Assembly: GCA_905250125.1 (NCBI GenBank)
Contig: CAJNOL010000414.1
Location: 1 to 64,000 of the forward strand
Length of the DNA: 64,000 bases
From: Rotaria sordida
Taxonomy: Eukaryota; Rotifera; Eurotatoria; Philodinida; Philodinidae
Direction: 5' to 3'
The notes below the pieces were generated by a model. It had not been told where the DNA came from and searched no databases. It saw only the letters and a program-made list of their open reading frames with translations. Position numbers and translations under genes: made by a program. Shown one piece after another: positions 36,946 through 49,523 of the stretch; the stretch's first letter is position 1; each line of letters starts with the position of its first letter.

Positions 36946-39697
36946 TTTTCACTTATCTGATCTAATGTGAAATACTAGATTTGACAAATTTGTTTCCTTA
37001 TGAGCCTTCTTTCACTTTATTCGGTCGAGCTGAAAATTTTATCACAGATATTCGAAAGATCTTCTACAAGTATTTTTGTTCGTTTTTACTATTAATTGTT
37101 TAGTGTAGAATTATTGAAAATCTTCCCTATCACAAAATGTTTCTTCGAAGAGACGATTACAATATTTACTGAGAATAAACAAAAAGAAAACTTCTGAGGT
37201 GTCAACTCGGCTATTTTCAAAAATATTGTCAATCTTATAAGATGAGATTACATGGAAATTGTAATTGAACTCGATGAAACTTTGTGGAAATGTTTTTGAA
37301 CAATGATTTCTTTAAATGAATTTTTTTATCATAGGAAATTGAAATGAAGTTTCCCTTCCTGGAATAGATATAACTTTTCTAAAAATAAAGGGCCGAATTT
37401 TACAGGCTTTTAATAAAAAATTTTGACCCTACTAACTTATTTTTCGAGAAATTTTCGTGGTTCTTTTAGGTTTGGGGAGACTGGCTTTTTGCTTGCATCA
37501 GGATTGGATAAACATTCTTATATAATTTAAGCACGACAGATGATGCTAACTTACATCATTTGTTATGTGCTTTTAAAAATTTCATGTAAATATATTTTGA
37601 ATGTTTTTTTTCTCCACTGGAATGAAAAAATCCACATCTAAATTTATTTACCGTTTTTCTTAGAATATGATTTTCAATTAGAAAAATTGAAATATTCTCC
37701 CACCCGGTTCAAGATATAACCAAGATTTTTTTTTGTTTTAGAGGTCTAAATGAGGATAAATTTTTGTCCGATCAGATTTCTTATAGTTGATTTCTATGCT
37801 TGAGAAAAGTGAGATTTAGTGTTGTGAAGTGACATTTTCTTTTGTTTATTTTAATACTATGTGTACTAGAATGATCATAAAGAATGAATGGAAACAAATT
37901 TCAAAATTTTGTTCGGACAAAAACTGCGCACATGCATTGACTTTTATTTGAAACTACCCTAAGCTCTATATCGTTTGTAGTGACGAAGCAATAAAAATTC
38001 TCCTCAAGGCTATAAATAGACTGTAAACAACTTGGAAGTTCGCTCTCGTTTGATATATCGGGCTGAAATTTTTACTAGAAACATTTCTCATTAGGACTAT
38101 TCATTTCTGAAAATTTCAAGCCCAAATGGACCATCCTAAGTGGAAAATCTATTGTGTGTGAGGAGGAAAGAGGGTTAACTTTATCCTTGTTGAATAGTAA
38201 CTATCGCCAGACAAGATGAAGAGAGTATACATAAAGCTTTTGAATCAATAAAAAAGACATAAATGTCGAGTAGCTTTAATGACGATCGTTAAAAATTGAT
38301 TTATTATTCATACTATCAACGCGTGTTTTTTTTTCTATATTCTATATATATATAAATAGATATTTAATTCCAATCTAAACGACTACGAAAATGCGGAACA
38401 GAAGAAAATGAATAATAGTATTGATTTAGTAAGAATGATGTTAATCTTAGATTTATACTGAACATTTTATGTAGTCATACTGAATACGATCGTAAAACAT
38501 AAAACAAGGAATCTTTTTTTTTTGTATTGGTATATGATATTGATAATTTCAATACCTCACTCGAAATTCGTTACATCATCATTTTAAAATTTAAATAACA
38601 AAGTATTTTTACATCTTAGAGATTGTTAGTTGAATAGATATGTAAAAATCAGTCAGTGTTGTATTGCAGTATAATATTGATGTTAGAGTACAAAAAAGAA
38701 TCATTAGTTTCTAGTACGCACTTATTTGAAGGTGGCAAGTAGTATGCTTTTATGCACATAGTGTTTGATGAAGATTGCATAGGCAAATAATATGCGTGAC
38801 ACAAACGCAGTTCACATTAAAAAAATGATGACTACATATGCGTTCTCTTCTTTCATGGGATCTCATGCGTGAAAATTATACGAAATAAATCATTGTTTTT
38901 TATATATAGATAATATATTATAACAATAGTGTTACAACAATAGATAAGATTTCAAGAAGTACACTAGCGAGCATACAACCAGAAATTCTTTCAAGCAGGT
39001 GCTTGATACAATGAGAATAATATCTTCACTGTAGAAAAATAAATGTGCTCGTATTCTTCTCTCGGTATTTTATTTCTCGTAAAGTAAAAGTGTCAAGACG
39101 GCCCTTTTGGCTGCAAGACTACACAACTACATAGTTACATAGAGGAAATTAAAATTGACTAATGGGAAAAACTGTACGGCTTGTACATAAGATAAAAATG
39201 ATAAATCAAGTGTGTGGACTGATTTGATAAATTAATCGGATTTTTATAGTAATGATAGTAGTATCATATTAAAGATGTCATGACAGTCTCATTTCCACTA
39301 TATATCAATCGGATGACGGAACCATTTCAGGTGTCCCCTCTGATTTTAATGATTTTTTTTTATCTATGGATACCGTTCAATGCTCTAGTAAAAGCTCTAA
39401 AAGAATTTGGATTCTCATCACTTCCTTCAAAAATGATGAACAGTTTAATTTTTCCTCTATAGTGTATAACATTCAGTGCGGGACATAAATAGCACTACGA
39501 TAAAATATGAAATATCTCCCTATCGACTCAATTAAATGGATTGATTTTTTGGTTATTAGTAGAAGTGTATTCAAAGCTTTTTTTCATATGGATAAGGTAA
39601 GCAAATATTACTATTAAGTATCATGAAAGTAAATTTTACCTGTTATCAAGTGAAAAAGATACATGTTTAGCGTTTCATAGATAATTTTGAGTTGTTA
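36946..39697. other. AT-rich intergenic stretch, no gene seen
   Basis: No frame with a domain. A short TA-rich run lies near 38340-38355. Confidence 0.5.
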
Positions 39698-40302
39698 TCT
39701 AACGAGGGAATTTTATCAGGTGATAAATTACTTTTCAAAGGAGTCTTACCTCATTAGATAGGACCTATTGAGACTAGAAAATTCTTAACATGATTCGTGC
39801 TCATAGACCTTTTTTCTTGAGTTATGGTCATTTTATTGAATTTTTCAACAAAACGTCGCGGTCCTTCTCCTCAAGTCATCTTCAAAAATTGACTTTCGAA
39901 TTTCGAGTTCAAATTTTGTATAAATAAAATTCTCAATGAGACTAGTTCATTGTGAAAGTTTCAGATTTTTTAGTATCATCTATTTTGAGATACGGATATT
40001 GAAAATTCTGTTATGCGAAAAGCAAAAAGCAAACTTTATCTTTATATTTTATTCACAATGAACTAGTCTCATTGAGAACATTATTTATGCAAAGTTTGAA
40101 CTCAAAATTCGAAAGTCGATTTTTCAAGATGATCTTAGGAGGACCATGACGTTTTGTTAAAAAACTCAATAAAATGACCATAACTCAGAAAGAAAGATCT
40201 ATAGGTATGAATCATTTTAGACTTTTTTCTAATCTCAATAGGTCCTATCTAATGAGGTAAGACTTATCTGAAAAGTGATTTATCATCTGGCGAGATCCCT
40301 TC
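39698..40302. repeat. Diverged inverted repeat, about 600 bp
   Basis: Arms 39698-39960 and about 40045-40302 pair around a spacer of about 85 bp. Anchors are CTTACCTCATTAGATAGGAC against GTCCTATCTAATGAGGTAAG, and CTCAATGAGACTAGTTCATT against AATGAACTAGTCTCATTGAG. The inner 20-bp match is perfect. No coding content; the short frame at 40275-40493 starts at its right edge. Confidence 0.88.
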
Positions 40303-40928
40303 GTAAGACGGATTGTCTTATGACAATACCACTTGCTCTACAACTTCTGTCGTTATCTTTCTTTACTATATGTTTTATGTCATTCTCTTATGGTCGTCCT
40401 TGGATTATTTCATTCGTTCTCTTTGTTGAGTGTTGCCTTTTGTCTTATTTGCATGCGAGAAGATTTTCCTTCTTGACTATTCACCATCTATAGGATTCTC
40501 CATTAGATGAATTTTTCCATTTTTGTATGACTATATATAATTATAATTTAATTCTAATCAACTAGAGAAGAAGAATGAGTATCAGACCGAGCAGATGCTA
40601 GATAGAAAGAAAAATTATTGCTAAGCAGAGAGAAATTTTCTATCGTAAAGTATATCTTTACAATATGTTACAAAAACTGTCAATATCAGTATCCATATAC
40701 AGAAATGTTTTCAATACTGACGAAGCACCGTCAATATTTTAGTACTGAACAGTAAATATATGAAATGAGACTCGTGTCGAAATTGCTGTGCACTACAAAG
40801 AATACAAATGTAGAGCCAAATATTCAGATAATATCCGTTGGTTTGCTCGTTATAATTTGCATTTTTTAAAGTTTATTTTAAAAAGTTCTTAGCACTGCAC
40901 AACTTCATTTATTTCTTCACTCGTCTGC

Positions 40929-42479
40929 ATGCGGTCAAGTATTTTTATCCTACATAAACTACCGTCCATTCATACTCGAATATCTTTTATTAGTCAATTT
41001 ATTAATACTTATAATACTACTACTCATATTCCATTTCAAACTCGTGTTTCTCAACAATGCATTCATCTATCCAATCTTCCATTGTTGTCATCGATAGTAA
41101 AATCCGTTCAGAATGATAAACCATTACAAGATTATACAATATTAAATATTCAACATCAACTAGGCGATGTCACTGCACAAGTCGAAGCATCAATTGTTCT
41201 TGGTGCATTACCTTCAAATATATATTTTCTTCCACCACCATATACCCATCATAAGGATTTTGAATTATTTGTAATAAAAAATTATGGAGTTCCAAAAGAA
41301 AACTTTTTTCAATCATCATCATATCGTTTACGGTATAATTATGACAAATATCGTTTACTTCATGTTATATTTATGTTAAATCGAATGATGAAAATGGAAT
41401 TAACGCAGAAAAGAATGAAACATAATAATTTACTTGTATTAGATGATGGAGGTTGTTTTTCTGAAGCATTAGCAATTCTATATGATATTGATGACGGGAA
41501 ATTAGATCCAAATGAATTGGTTGAAAATCTTCCATTATCATTAAAACTACAACAATCAGATACGACATGTCTCATATCATATTTTCGATCGATTGAAATT
41601 CGTCTTGTTGAACAAACGTCACGTGGTTTATTTAAATATGTAGATCAACCAAAAATAGCACTGGCATTACATCAACTTGGAATATCTATTATCGATGTAG
41701 CATCCAGTGAACCCAAAAAACGACTTGAACCTCCAATTATTGCTGAAGCTTCTCTGAATATGTTATCATATTTATTCTATGATGCACCACATTATTTACG
41801 AATTCCAAAGCCATCTAAATTACAACAATGTTTATTGCTTGGCTATGGAGCTATTGGACGAGCAATTGGTTATGCTTTAACACATGAGGGTGATTTAGGA
41901 ATGTTTTCCAAACGTTTGGTCAAAGTATGGGACAGAGATGTTGTTAAATGTAAATTAGCACAAGATGATGGTTTTGAAATATTTGATCAGTGGAATAAGA
42001 AAGAACAATTTGATTATATTATTGGTTGTGCTGGTCGTTGCTCATTACCAATATCATCTTTGTCATTATTACGTAACAATTCTTATTTGATAAGTGCATC
42101 ATCAGCAACTATCGAATTTCCATTGCATGAAATGGTTGAATGTGCATTATTCAATGATAGTTATACTAAGATACCAATAAGTTTATTTGATGGACACATT
42201 GATGAATTAGATAATGAAGATATACATCGTAATATAAAATTTCAAATTGAAAATGGACGAACTATAACTATTGTTAACGGTGGAATGCCTATTACATTTT
42301 TAGGATTTTTAAATCCAACAATACCAGAAAAATTCGATTTAACAGTAAGTTGTATGATAGCAGCAAGTATCCAAGCTGTACATACAAAGAAAAGGACAAA
42401 TGATCAAAACCGTATTATACCACTTGATTCGACATATTCGAAATTGATTTGTAATTGGTTTGATACTAATAAAATCTGA
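40929..42479 (+). CDS. S-adenosylhomocysteine-hydrolase-like NAD-binding protein
   Basis: An intronless 516-residue protein. The region around residues 75-125 resembles the substrate half of the SAH hydrolase superfamily. DDGG (172-175) and EQTSRGL (about 228-234) mirror the 'D-D-G-G' and 'E-E-T-T-x-G' signatures. A Rossmann glycine motif, GYGAIGRAIG (305-314), followed by VKVWDRD (332-337) should bind NAD. IIGCAGRCSLP fits the later strand of that fold. The chain is well diverged from standard AHCY, so hydrolysis of S-adenosylhomocysteine is not assured. The first 35 residues are Ser/Thr/Arg rich and could be a mitochondrial targeting peptide. A single long exon among short-exon genes suggests retroposition or horizontal acquisition. 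AATAAA follows at 42491. Confidence 0.65.
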   Translation: MRSSIFILHKLPSIHTRISFISQFINTYNTTTHIPFQTRVSQQCIHLSNLPLLSSIVKSVQNDKPLQDYTILNIQHQLGDVTAQVEASIVLGALPSNIYFLPPPYTHHKDFELFVIKNYGVPKENFFQSSSYRLRYNYDKYRLLHVIFMLNRMMKMELTQKRMKHNNLLVLDDGGCFSEALAILYDIDDGKLDPNELVENLPLSLKLQQSDTTCLISYFRSIEIRLVEQTSRGLFKYVDQPKIALALHQLGISIIDVASSEPKKRLEPPIIAEASLNMLSYLFYDAPHYLRIPKPSKLQQCLLLGYGAIGRAIGYALTHEGDLGMFSKRLVKVWDRDVVKCKLAQDDGFEIFDQWNKKEQFDYIIGCAGRCSLPISSLSLLRNNSYLISASSATIEFPLHEMVECALFNDSYTKIPISLFDGHIDELDNEDIHRNIKFQIENGRTITIVNGGMPITFLGFLNPTIPEKFDLTVSCMIAASIQAVHTKKRTNDQNRIIPLDSTYSKLICNWFDTNKI

Positions 42480-42490
42480 TAAGAGACAAT

Positions 42491-42496
42491 AATAAA
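42491..42496 (+). terminator. AATAAA polyadenylation signal of the SAH-hydrolase-like gene
   Basis: AATAAA lies 12 bases after the stop codon, unusually close. Confidence 0.5.
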
Positions 42497-45400
42497 TTAT
42501 TCAATGCCAGCTCTTATGAAGCGTATTTTTTTGGGTATAGACGTGAATTTTCTTTTCCTCCACGCCTCCAACCATACCCTTTAGTTTCTATATTCTTTAC
42601 GACATTCATTTCTTCACTATTATACTTCTTCACGCCTTTCTTGTTCGCTCCTCTCTTATCTCGTATTGATTATTATTTTCTCTTTCTTATTCATCATTTG
42701 TGGGAAAAATTGGTCAATCTTCATTCAATCTCAAGTCATTTTATCATAGTTTCAGCATCTGACATTTCTTGGTAGCACCTGAGATCGCATTCACTTGCCT
42801 CTCAACAAGTCTTCGAATGTTTGCACTCTAGCTTATATAGATCTGATCGATAAAATTTAATATTGTAGCTCTTGGCCGGTTTAACAGCGAGGATTGAATT
42901 GACTGAATGAATTCCTTAGATTGATCCGTCATCTAAACGCTTATCCTTACATATTCTAGAATCATTACCAGTTATTTGATGAATTTTGTGTATCTATTGA
43001 AAAGTTCATTCTCACTTTTGTCTGCATAAGATACATGAAAGTTGATTCTATAATGAAGAAAATAACAAGCGGTGCTAGAAATATTGATTATCAATGTGAC
43101 AAATGCCAAATATTTGTCTTGCTTTAATGCCTTTTCATCAACAAAGACATCATAAAGTACTCATTGTGTTAACTAAAGCAAGAGCTGCTCAGAAGTGAAT
43201 CATCCTCGATAAAAATCGATTTAATGAGACTTTTGTTATTGAAAGAATTTTTCTTCGTTGAATTGAGTTGGAACATCTGAACAATTATAACTATATCAGA
43301 GAGCAAAATTCGAATTGACGCAACTAGATTGGCTTCGGTTTTATTCTCTATTCAAGTTTAGTGAAGACCAATGATAATGCATTTGATGATGCATCCAACA
43401 GACAAGATTGATCTGACACCATGATTCGATTTCAATGCAAAATCAGAGGAACACACAAGAGAATATGATTGAGAGAGGTGCTGGTTAAGGTCTTCCGTTG
43501 GAATGCTTGTAGACAGAAAAAAATTTCGTACGTTTGCCATGATTTATTGACAAAACGGATCAAAAGTATAGCTGCAGAAGCGATAGTATAGACTTAGAAT
43601 AAAGACAACGGTGATATTCATAGTAATACTATAGATACTTGCTTTAGGTGAAGTAGGTATATTAGTCTCAACAGATGTCACTCTTTGATGATAACATTTT
43701 TATCTCTTGTTATTGGTGTTTTTCATCCTCTTTGATGGTCCCATTATTATACCTTCCCCTTTGAGTTTATTTTTCTCATCCTCTGATTATCATTATTATT
43801 GTTATTATTATTGATTATTTGTTTCATTTTTTTTAAAACAAAACAAAACCAACAGTATTTAATTGACACTATTCAAATAGCACAACAACAAGAGACGGTA
43901 GGCTTCTGTTACATGCGCTTTTGCATTCTTCGGCAGGTGAGACCCATAGTGTAGGATACATGACCTTCCGTGAATATACCTACATCTTAAGGATGCATAT
44001 GTTCACTTGGAGTTCAATATTTAAAAGACGCTTCTAACGTGTTATTAATCAAGATGAATGATCGATTTCTATACGAACAAACAGTCATGTATCAATTGTT
44101 CAAAAGAATGTCAGCTGAATTTTGCAAATATTTCTGCACAACACACTCTTCGTATGATGCTTGATCAGAATTTTAATGCTCAGAAATATGCGATACTTGT
44201 AGGTAGTTTCTCTGGTTCATTTTTCAAATCAAATCCAAGTTTTTCCCTTGGTATTCAATGTTTAAGTGACTCATTGCTGCAAAAGCGTTCTCTTGCACAA
44301 TGTCATTGCCCGAACAGGACAGATCGATTTGAGCAATTAAATTTTGAAAAATCAGATATACAAAACTAAATGGTTAATACACGGTATGAATTGATCGAAT
44401 GAAGATGAATCATTCGAACCCTGGCGAGAAACATCGATAATGGCTGTCGAAGTACTTTGCCCCATACAGATGATCCAGCATAATTTACAATAACATATGT
44501 ACTGAAAATAGTGTAGATAACTGCAAGTGCTAGCGAGTTTTCAATTGGAAATACACCTGCTTACAACTATTTGCTATGCGTACTGTGGTTTCAAGATACT
44601 TAAAATTACATTCGATAAATCCATTCACACTACTCCATCATACTGCTTCAAACCTATTCATCAATTCGGCTACAGTGTTGCAACAATAATAATTTAGTGC
44701 TGCTCAAATATAGAAACCACAGCAAAACCAGAACATTGCCGAAAATTGATCGTGCAGGTTGCGAATTTCTTAAACTCAATCATCTATTTTCGTGTCCTAT
44801 CTATCGTAGATGAGTAGATGCCGCCACAGGCTTTTTTAGTACAGGTAAAGAGTAATACGATCGCAAACAAAATAAAAACAAATGATCGACTTATTTCACT
44901 AATGCAGAGCGTTGAAGGTCTTTAAAAAACAATATTGACACTAAGTAGTAGTATATTATAGACGCACAAATACCAAAGTTTGTAGTTTCACCTTACATAT
45001 AAGAATCTCTGCTCCAAATAAATATTTTACTAGAGAATAAAACAGACTGTATTCTTGACATCATTTTCATTGATATTCACGTCGATAGAAATTTCACAAA
45101 TAATACCAATCATGCTTGGACGTAGTTTTCTCCTGCATAAGGTAAAGTGTGATTTTAGAAAGGTTGTTTCGTCAACTTCGCTGGATATCTTTGACACATA
45201 GTTACAAAGATCAGTCGATCATTCCAACTTGTATTCTGTTAAATGGAGATGCAGATGTGAATCACTATTTTTGTTTTCTATTAAATATCCACTCATGGAG
45301 GTGGTTTATGCGTAGGCCATAGTGCATCGAAAAGTAGTGCCGCTTTATATTGCATACATGATGAGAAATTCATACACAGTCAATTTAGTAGGCTCCTAAA

Positions 45401-45677
45401 ATGATTATCAACAACTAGGAGGAGGTTATTAGCCGATTTCTTTCGTATCTTGTTCTAAGCTGAACATTTTAGGACTTGAGCAATTCATGAGACTTACCTT
45501 TTAAAAGGCTTCTGTCATGCACTAGGCCACAATCTTCTCATTCTAACACATCAATAGGTACACCCCTTGAAATCAAATTGAACATTTTTCACAATATGAG
45601 AGAGATTTAATCATTCTACATGCATTCTTGAATGATTCTAGACGTGGTTTCTTATTGATCTGACAGTAATCATTGGT
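42497..45677. other. Intergenic stretch of mixed composition, possible gene relics
   Basis: Less AT-rich than other spacers. A 103-codon frame at 44058-44369 carries cysteines (SCINCSKEC and QCHCPN) but no partner exon or domain was found, so it is not called. Simple ATT repeats lie near 43790-43820. Confidence 0.4.
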
Positions 45678-46709
45678 ATGGCTTCCGTTGACGCAGCAAA
45701 TTCACTGAGAGAAGAAACTATGTGCAACTCTCATAGTTCAGACGAGACAACACTAATTGTTATGGCAGCACCATCGGTCAAAAACAGTTATTATCGGACT
45801 GTATTTAATCAAATTATCGATTATATGGCAAATTTTGCAAATCTTGTTCGTGGTAAAGATGAGGTAGTAATCATTACAGATGCTGTGACACTGCCATATT
45901 TCAATGGGAAAGTGGCTGACAATATTCTGATCGAAGCCAACATAGAAGATATTTGGATTCGTGATTTTTCTCCTGTTATACCCTCCCAACAGATCAAATT
46001 TCGATATCTGCCTAATTATCATCCTAGATCTGTTGCAAATTTGATTGATAATAGCTTTGAAAAATGGTTATCTGATAATGATTTGAACTGCAAGAGAAAG
46101 TCAAACATTATTCTTGATGGTGGAAATGTTGTTGATAGTCCTGATGGTTCACGAATGATCATCACCAGTCGGATTCTAACAGATAATCCTCAGTTGACCA
46201 AAACGGAGGCAAAAAATCAACTCAAACACATTATAGGTACTTATCAAGTAGCCATCATTCCAGAGCTGCCCGATGACACGACTGGCCATTCGGACGGAAT
46301 GTTAATGTGGGTGAGCAATGATAAGATTCTTTTGTCACTAGTTTCTGAACCAGAAAGAACACAGATTATTGATGAACTTGAAAAATCTTTTCCAGGTGTT
46401 AAGATTATCGAAATACCTGATTATTACCAATACGCTACTTGGAAAGGTTTCACTTCTGCTTGTAACGTATTTGTCAATGCCATCGTCACTGATCAATACA
46501 TTTACATGCCGACATTTAATGGTCCTCATGATGCATCGATGTTCAATTTAATTCAATCTCATACGACCAAGAATGTAATAGCTGTGCCAGCTGAGAAAGT
46601 TTGTTTCATGGGTGGCAGTGTTCGTTGTCTTAGTTGGCAAGTCAAAGGAGAACTGAAGAAAAAGATTTTAAATTTAACTCGACGTGAACAAGAAGACGTT
46701 ATTAATTAG
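45678..46709 (+). CDS. Agmatine deiminase / PPAD-fold guanidino deiminase
   Basis: An intronless 343-residue enzyme of the guanidino-group-modifying fold (PAD_porph family). Motifs in order: WIRD (93-96), DGGN (147-150), GHSDG with His204 and Asp206, and GGSVRC with the predicted nucleophile Cys317. These are the Cys-His-acid set used to hydrolyse a guanidino group to urea plus ammonia. Agmatine to N-carbamoylputrescine is the usual reaction in this family, feeding polyamine synthesis; peptidyl-arginine is another known substrate class. Odd points: WIRDFSP instead of W-x-R-D-x-G-P, and VRC where bacterial enzymes usually have HC, so the substrate is uncertain. Animals mostly lack this family. 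A single exon then suggests acquisition from bacteria or another non-animal source. AATAAA lies at 46793. Confidence 0.8.
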   Translation: MASVDAANSLREETMCNSHSSDETTLIVMAAPSVKNSYYRTVFNQIIDYMANFANLVRGKDEVVIITDAVTLPYFNGKVADNILIEANIEDIWIRDFSPVIPSQQIKFRYLPNYHPRSVANLIDNSFEKWLSDNDLNCKRKSNIILDGGNVVDSPDGSRMIITSRILTDNPQLTKTEAKNQLKHIIGTYQVAIIPELPDDTTGHSDGMLMWVSNDKILLSLVSEPERTQIIDELEKSFPGVKIIEIPDYYQYATWKGFTSACNVFVNAIVTDQYIYMPTFNGPHDASMFNLIQSHTTKNVIAVPAEKVCFMGGSVRCLSWQVKGELKKKILNLTRREQEDVIN

Positions 46710-46792
46710 ATACTCTGGATTCATTTATTCCTTTCATTTGAAATTTTCTTCATATGTTTCTTATAAGTGACACATAGTGTAAGAAAAGATCA

Positions 46793-46798
46793 AATAAA
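46793..46798 (+). terminator. AATAAA polyadenylation signal of the deiminase gene
   Basis: AATAAA lies 84 bases after the stop codon. Confidence 0.55.
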
Positions 46799-49398
46799 AA
46801 AAGTTAAACCTAATCCAAAAATGATGAATACATGGTGCAATGATGATACCATTTGTTTCTGACCACAATGAAGCAACGCAAGATCCGATTCGCTGTTAGT
46901 ATCTTAAACTAAGCCGAATAAGATTTCTTGAAAGGTTTCAAAGAAACTTGAAAGTATTTTCAGAGTACATGAACATGCTGATTTTCATTGATGTAAAGTG
47001 CCATGCACTCCGATAATATTACACGATGACTCAGAATATACTCGTATTTTGTAAAAATGTCTCTCGCTTAACTCAAAAACTACCGGTGATCGATAGTTTT
47101 ACGATGAACTCTCCTATTCAATTGCTGACATGAATCGAGCATGAACTCAATTCATGGCTCATGTCTCTTTTGTTAAAGATGTTCTTATGGTACACTCTAT
47201 ATTAAGAAATCAGTATGGAAAAGAATGGAAAGTGTATATAGTTCAATGAATTCGAATCGGTTTTTTTAGTTGTCTAATGACACATTTTATCGATTTAAGT
47301 TGGGTAAAATATCAAAATCCTATGGTTATAATGAAAGTCTAAAAGCCGATTATTCTGCAACGAAATTAAAAATAACATTGATTAAAATACATGTTTTTTT
47401 GCAGATCATAATCACATGAAAGTCAATAAAAATTAGATTATTATCAAAAGCTATGATTATAATTTACAGAAAAACTCCGCTCTTATCCGCTTTATTGTTA
47501 ATTTTGTTCTATTTGTGATGCAAGTCTACGAAAATGAATAACACACCTATTATAATAGATGAACAAATGTATTTTAAGTAAATAAAATATTGATTTTACG
47601 GTACGATGCAATGACTGATAACTTTGAGAATGTAGGTATTGGCATTAGTCTTCTCTGCACCAACACCTACACCTTCATACCCACGTCAACATACTTACCC
47701 ACACCCCCACTTTTAACAATTAAAAGCAAATATATTTGGATGAGTTCGCTGTTTACGATACAAAGAACGTCTTATTACAAATATGTCAATCGATTATCAA
47801 ATACATGAAAATATACTGAACATCAACAGAGAAAGAAATCATCAAAACACGATAGTAACACAGCGACAACTTTCAAAAACAAAATCAATGCTCTAGGGAT
47901 AGCTGCAACTCCTATTGATACTTTTTTTTGTTGTTCAGTTACCATTCCATGATTCTTATCTATGCTTGATTCAATGCTGTCCGTCAGTAAACAAAGAAGA
48001 GGGGAGCATAAGAGATTAAATCTGTCCACTAGTACTTTTCTTGGCTAATTCCATTGATTTATATATCAACGGAAAGAGCATGCTGAAACCTATATTTTGG
48101 CATTATAGTTTCATGATATTTTGATTAAATATTGAAATCTAAAAGCTATCAGCAAAGCAACGCATTTTTGGTCAGTATTCTAATAATCCATCCTATGACA
48201 ATGGATTCAGTTTGAAAATGAGTAGACAAGACAAAACACTACTAAAATTATAAATTTGATAATCCTTTGGTGAGGCTTTAGTCTTATATATAAACCACCA
48301 ATTGATTGTTTAATTTAACTAGATATACTTAGGATTGACCAAAAGTTCTGATCTCGGTGTTTAAAATTTTATATAATAGTTAATATCGAACGTTTGATTG
48401 CATGAATGCATAGTAAAATGAAACGTTATAGTGTGAAAATTAAAAACATGCTTGAGAAGATACACAGCAGCTACTATTCAAATTATAAGAAACAAAAGAT
48501 AATTATATATCTTCCAACTCTGACAAGATTCTTTTTATCGCTCGATTATCGATAGAAAGAATGTTAACTGGGTTTCAAAAAGAAAATAAATCGTGTCTAA
48601 CACGTCAAAAAAAAACATAATCTAGCAAGAATATCAATCAATGACCATTTAAGCGCACAAATAAAAATTAAATCACTTCGTTTTCATCAACGTTATGATA
48701 GTACTCGTTCGTATAACCTTTGCACATGCGAACGTTGAAACAATTTTCAATTGAAAATACTAGATGCACAACAAACAAATTATCGTTTAAACAAAATATT
48801 GATCTTCATCATTATTACTATACTTACTGTGAATGAAAATAACCGAGTCAAATATATTTCGAACAATTCAGGCAGAAGATTATTCAAAAAGTATTTGTTT
48901 CAACTAACTGAATCTTTTTCTACAATTTGAATACAGAATTTAAGTTGCACATACAGCGAAAAATAATTACAAATAATTTCATGATATATTTTACAGAGAA
49001 ACTTATTGATCACTTCTTTTAAGATTCTAATTCATTCCTCAATTCACTATCCGATAAATATTCTTTCGACGATAAGTGATTCTTTCACTCTTAAAAGCTA
49101 ATTACAAGAGAGCCTATCTGACAAAGTACAAGAATAAGACAAAAGTTTTACGGATCTGATTGAAATCTATAGGAGTGGCTACTAACGTTGTGTTGTACAA
49201 GCGATCAACGTTTTATGCTCAACTATACTTGTTTTCTAATTAAGCTAAAATGACTTCACGACGTGCTTCTACTTTTGAACAGAATATATCATGTGACTGC
49301 CTAAATCATATAAAGTTTCAGTAAACAATTTTAATTAGTATTTTCCGATGTCGTATTGATCGATCAATGTAAACTGTCAAGAATGTATTTTCCTGTGT
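46799..49398. other. AT-rich intergenic stretch, no gene seen
   Basis: No domain-bearing frame. A C-rich ACACCTACACC-type patch near 47660-47710 creates the short open frame at 47590-47808. Confidence 0.5.
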
Positions 49399-49404
49399 TT
49401 TATT
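49399..49404 (-). terminator. AATAAA polyadenylation signal (minus strand) of the 7TM gene
   Basis: AATAAA on the minus strand lies about 120 bases beyond the stop codon of the membrane protein gene. Confidence 0.4.
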
Positions 49405-49523
49405 TGAAAATAGCAACACTTTTTTGCTATGATCTGAGTCATATTATTTGATCAACAGATAGTGTTCTCTTAGGTTTTTGATAACTTATTATTTTAATAA
49501 GTGTTTTAATTTTTTCGTTATTA

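Noticed and set aside
44058..44369. 103-codon frame with SCINCSKEC and QCHCPN
   Set aside because: Cysteine spacing is suggestive of a secreted domain, but no partner exons, signal peptide or family match could be supported.
44405..44425. GGTTCGAAT on the minus strand, like a tRNA T-arm
   Set aside because: No acceptor stem, D-arm or anticodon stem could be folded around it.
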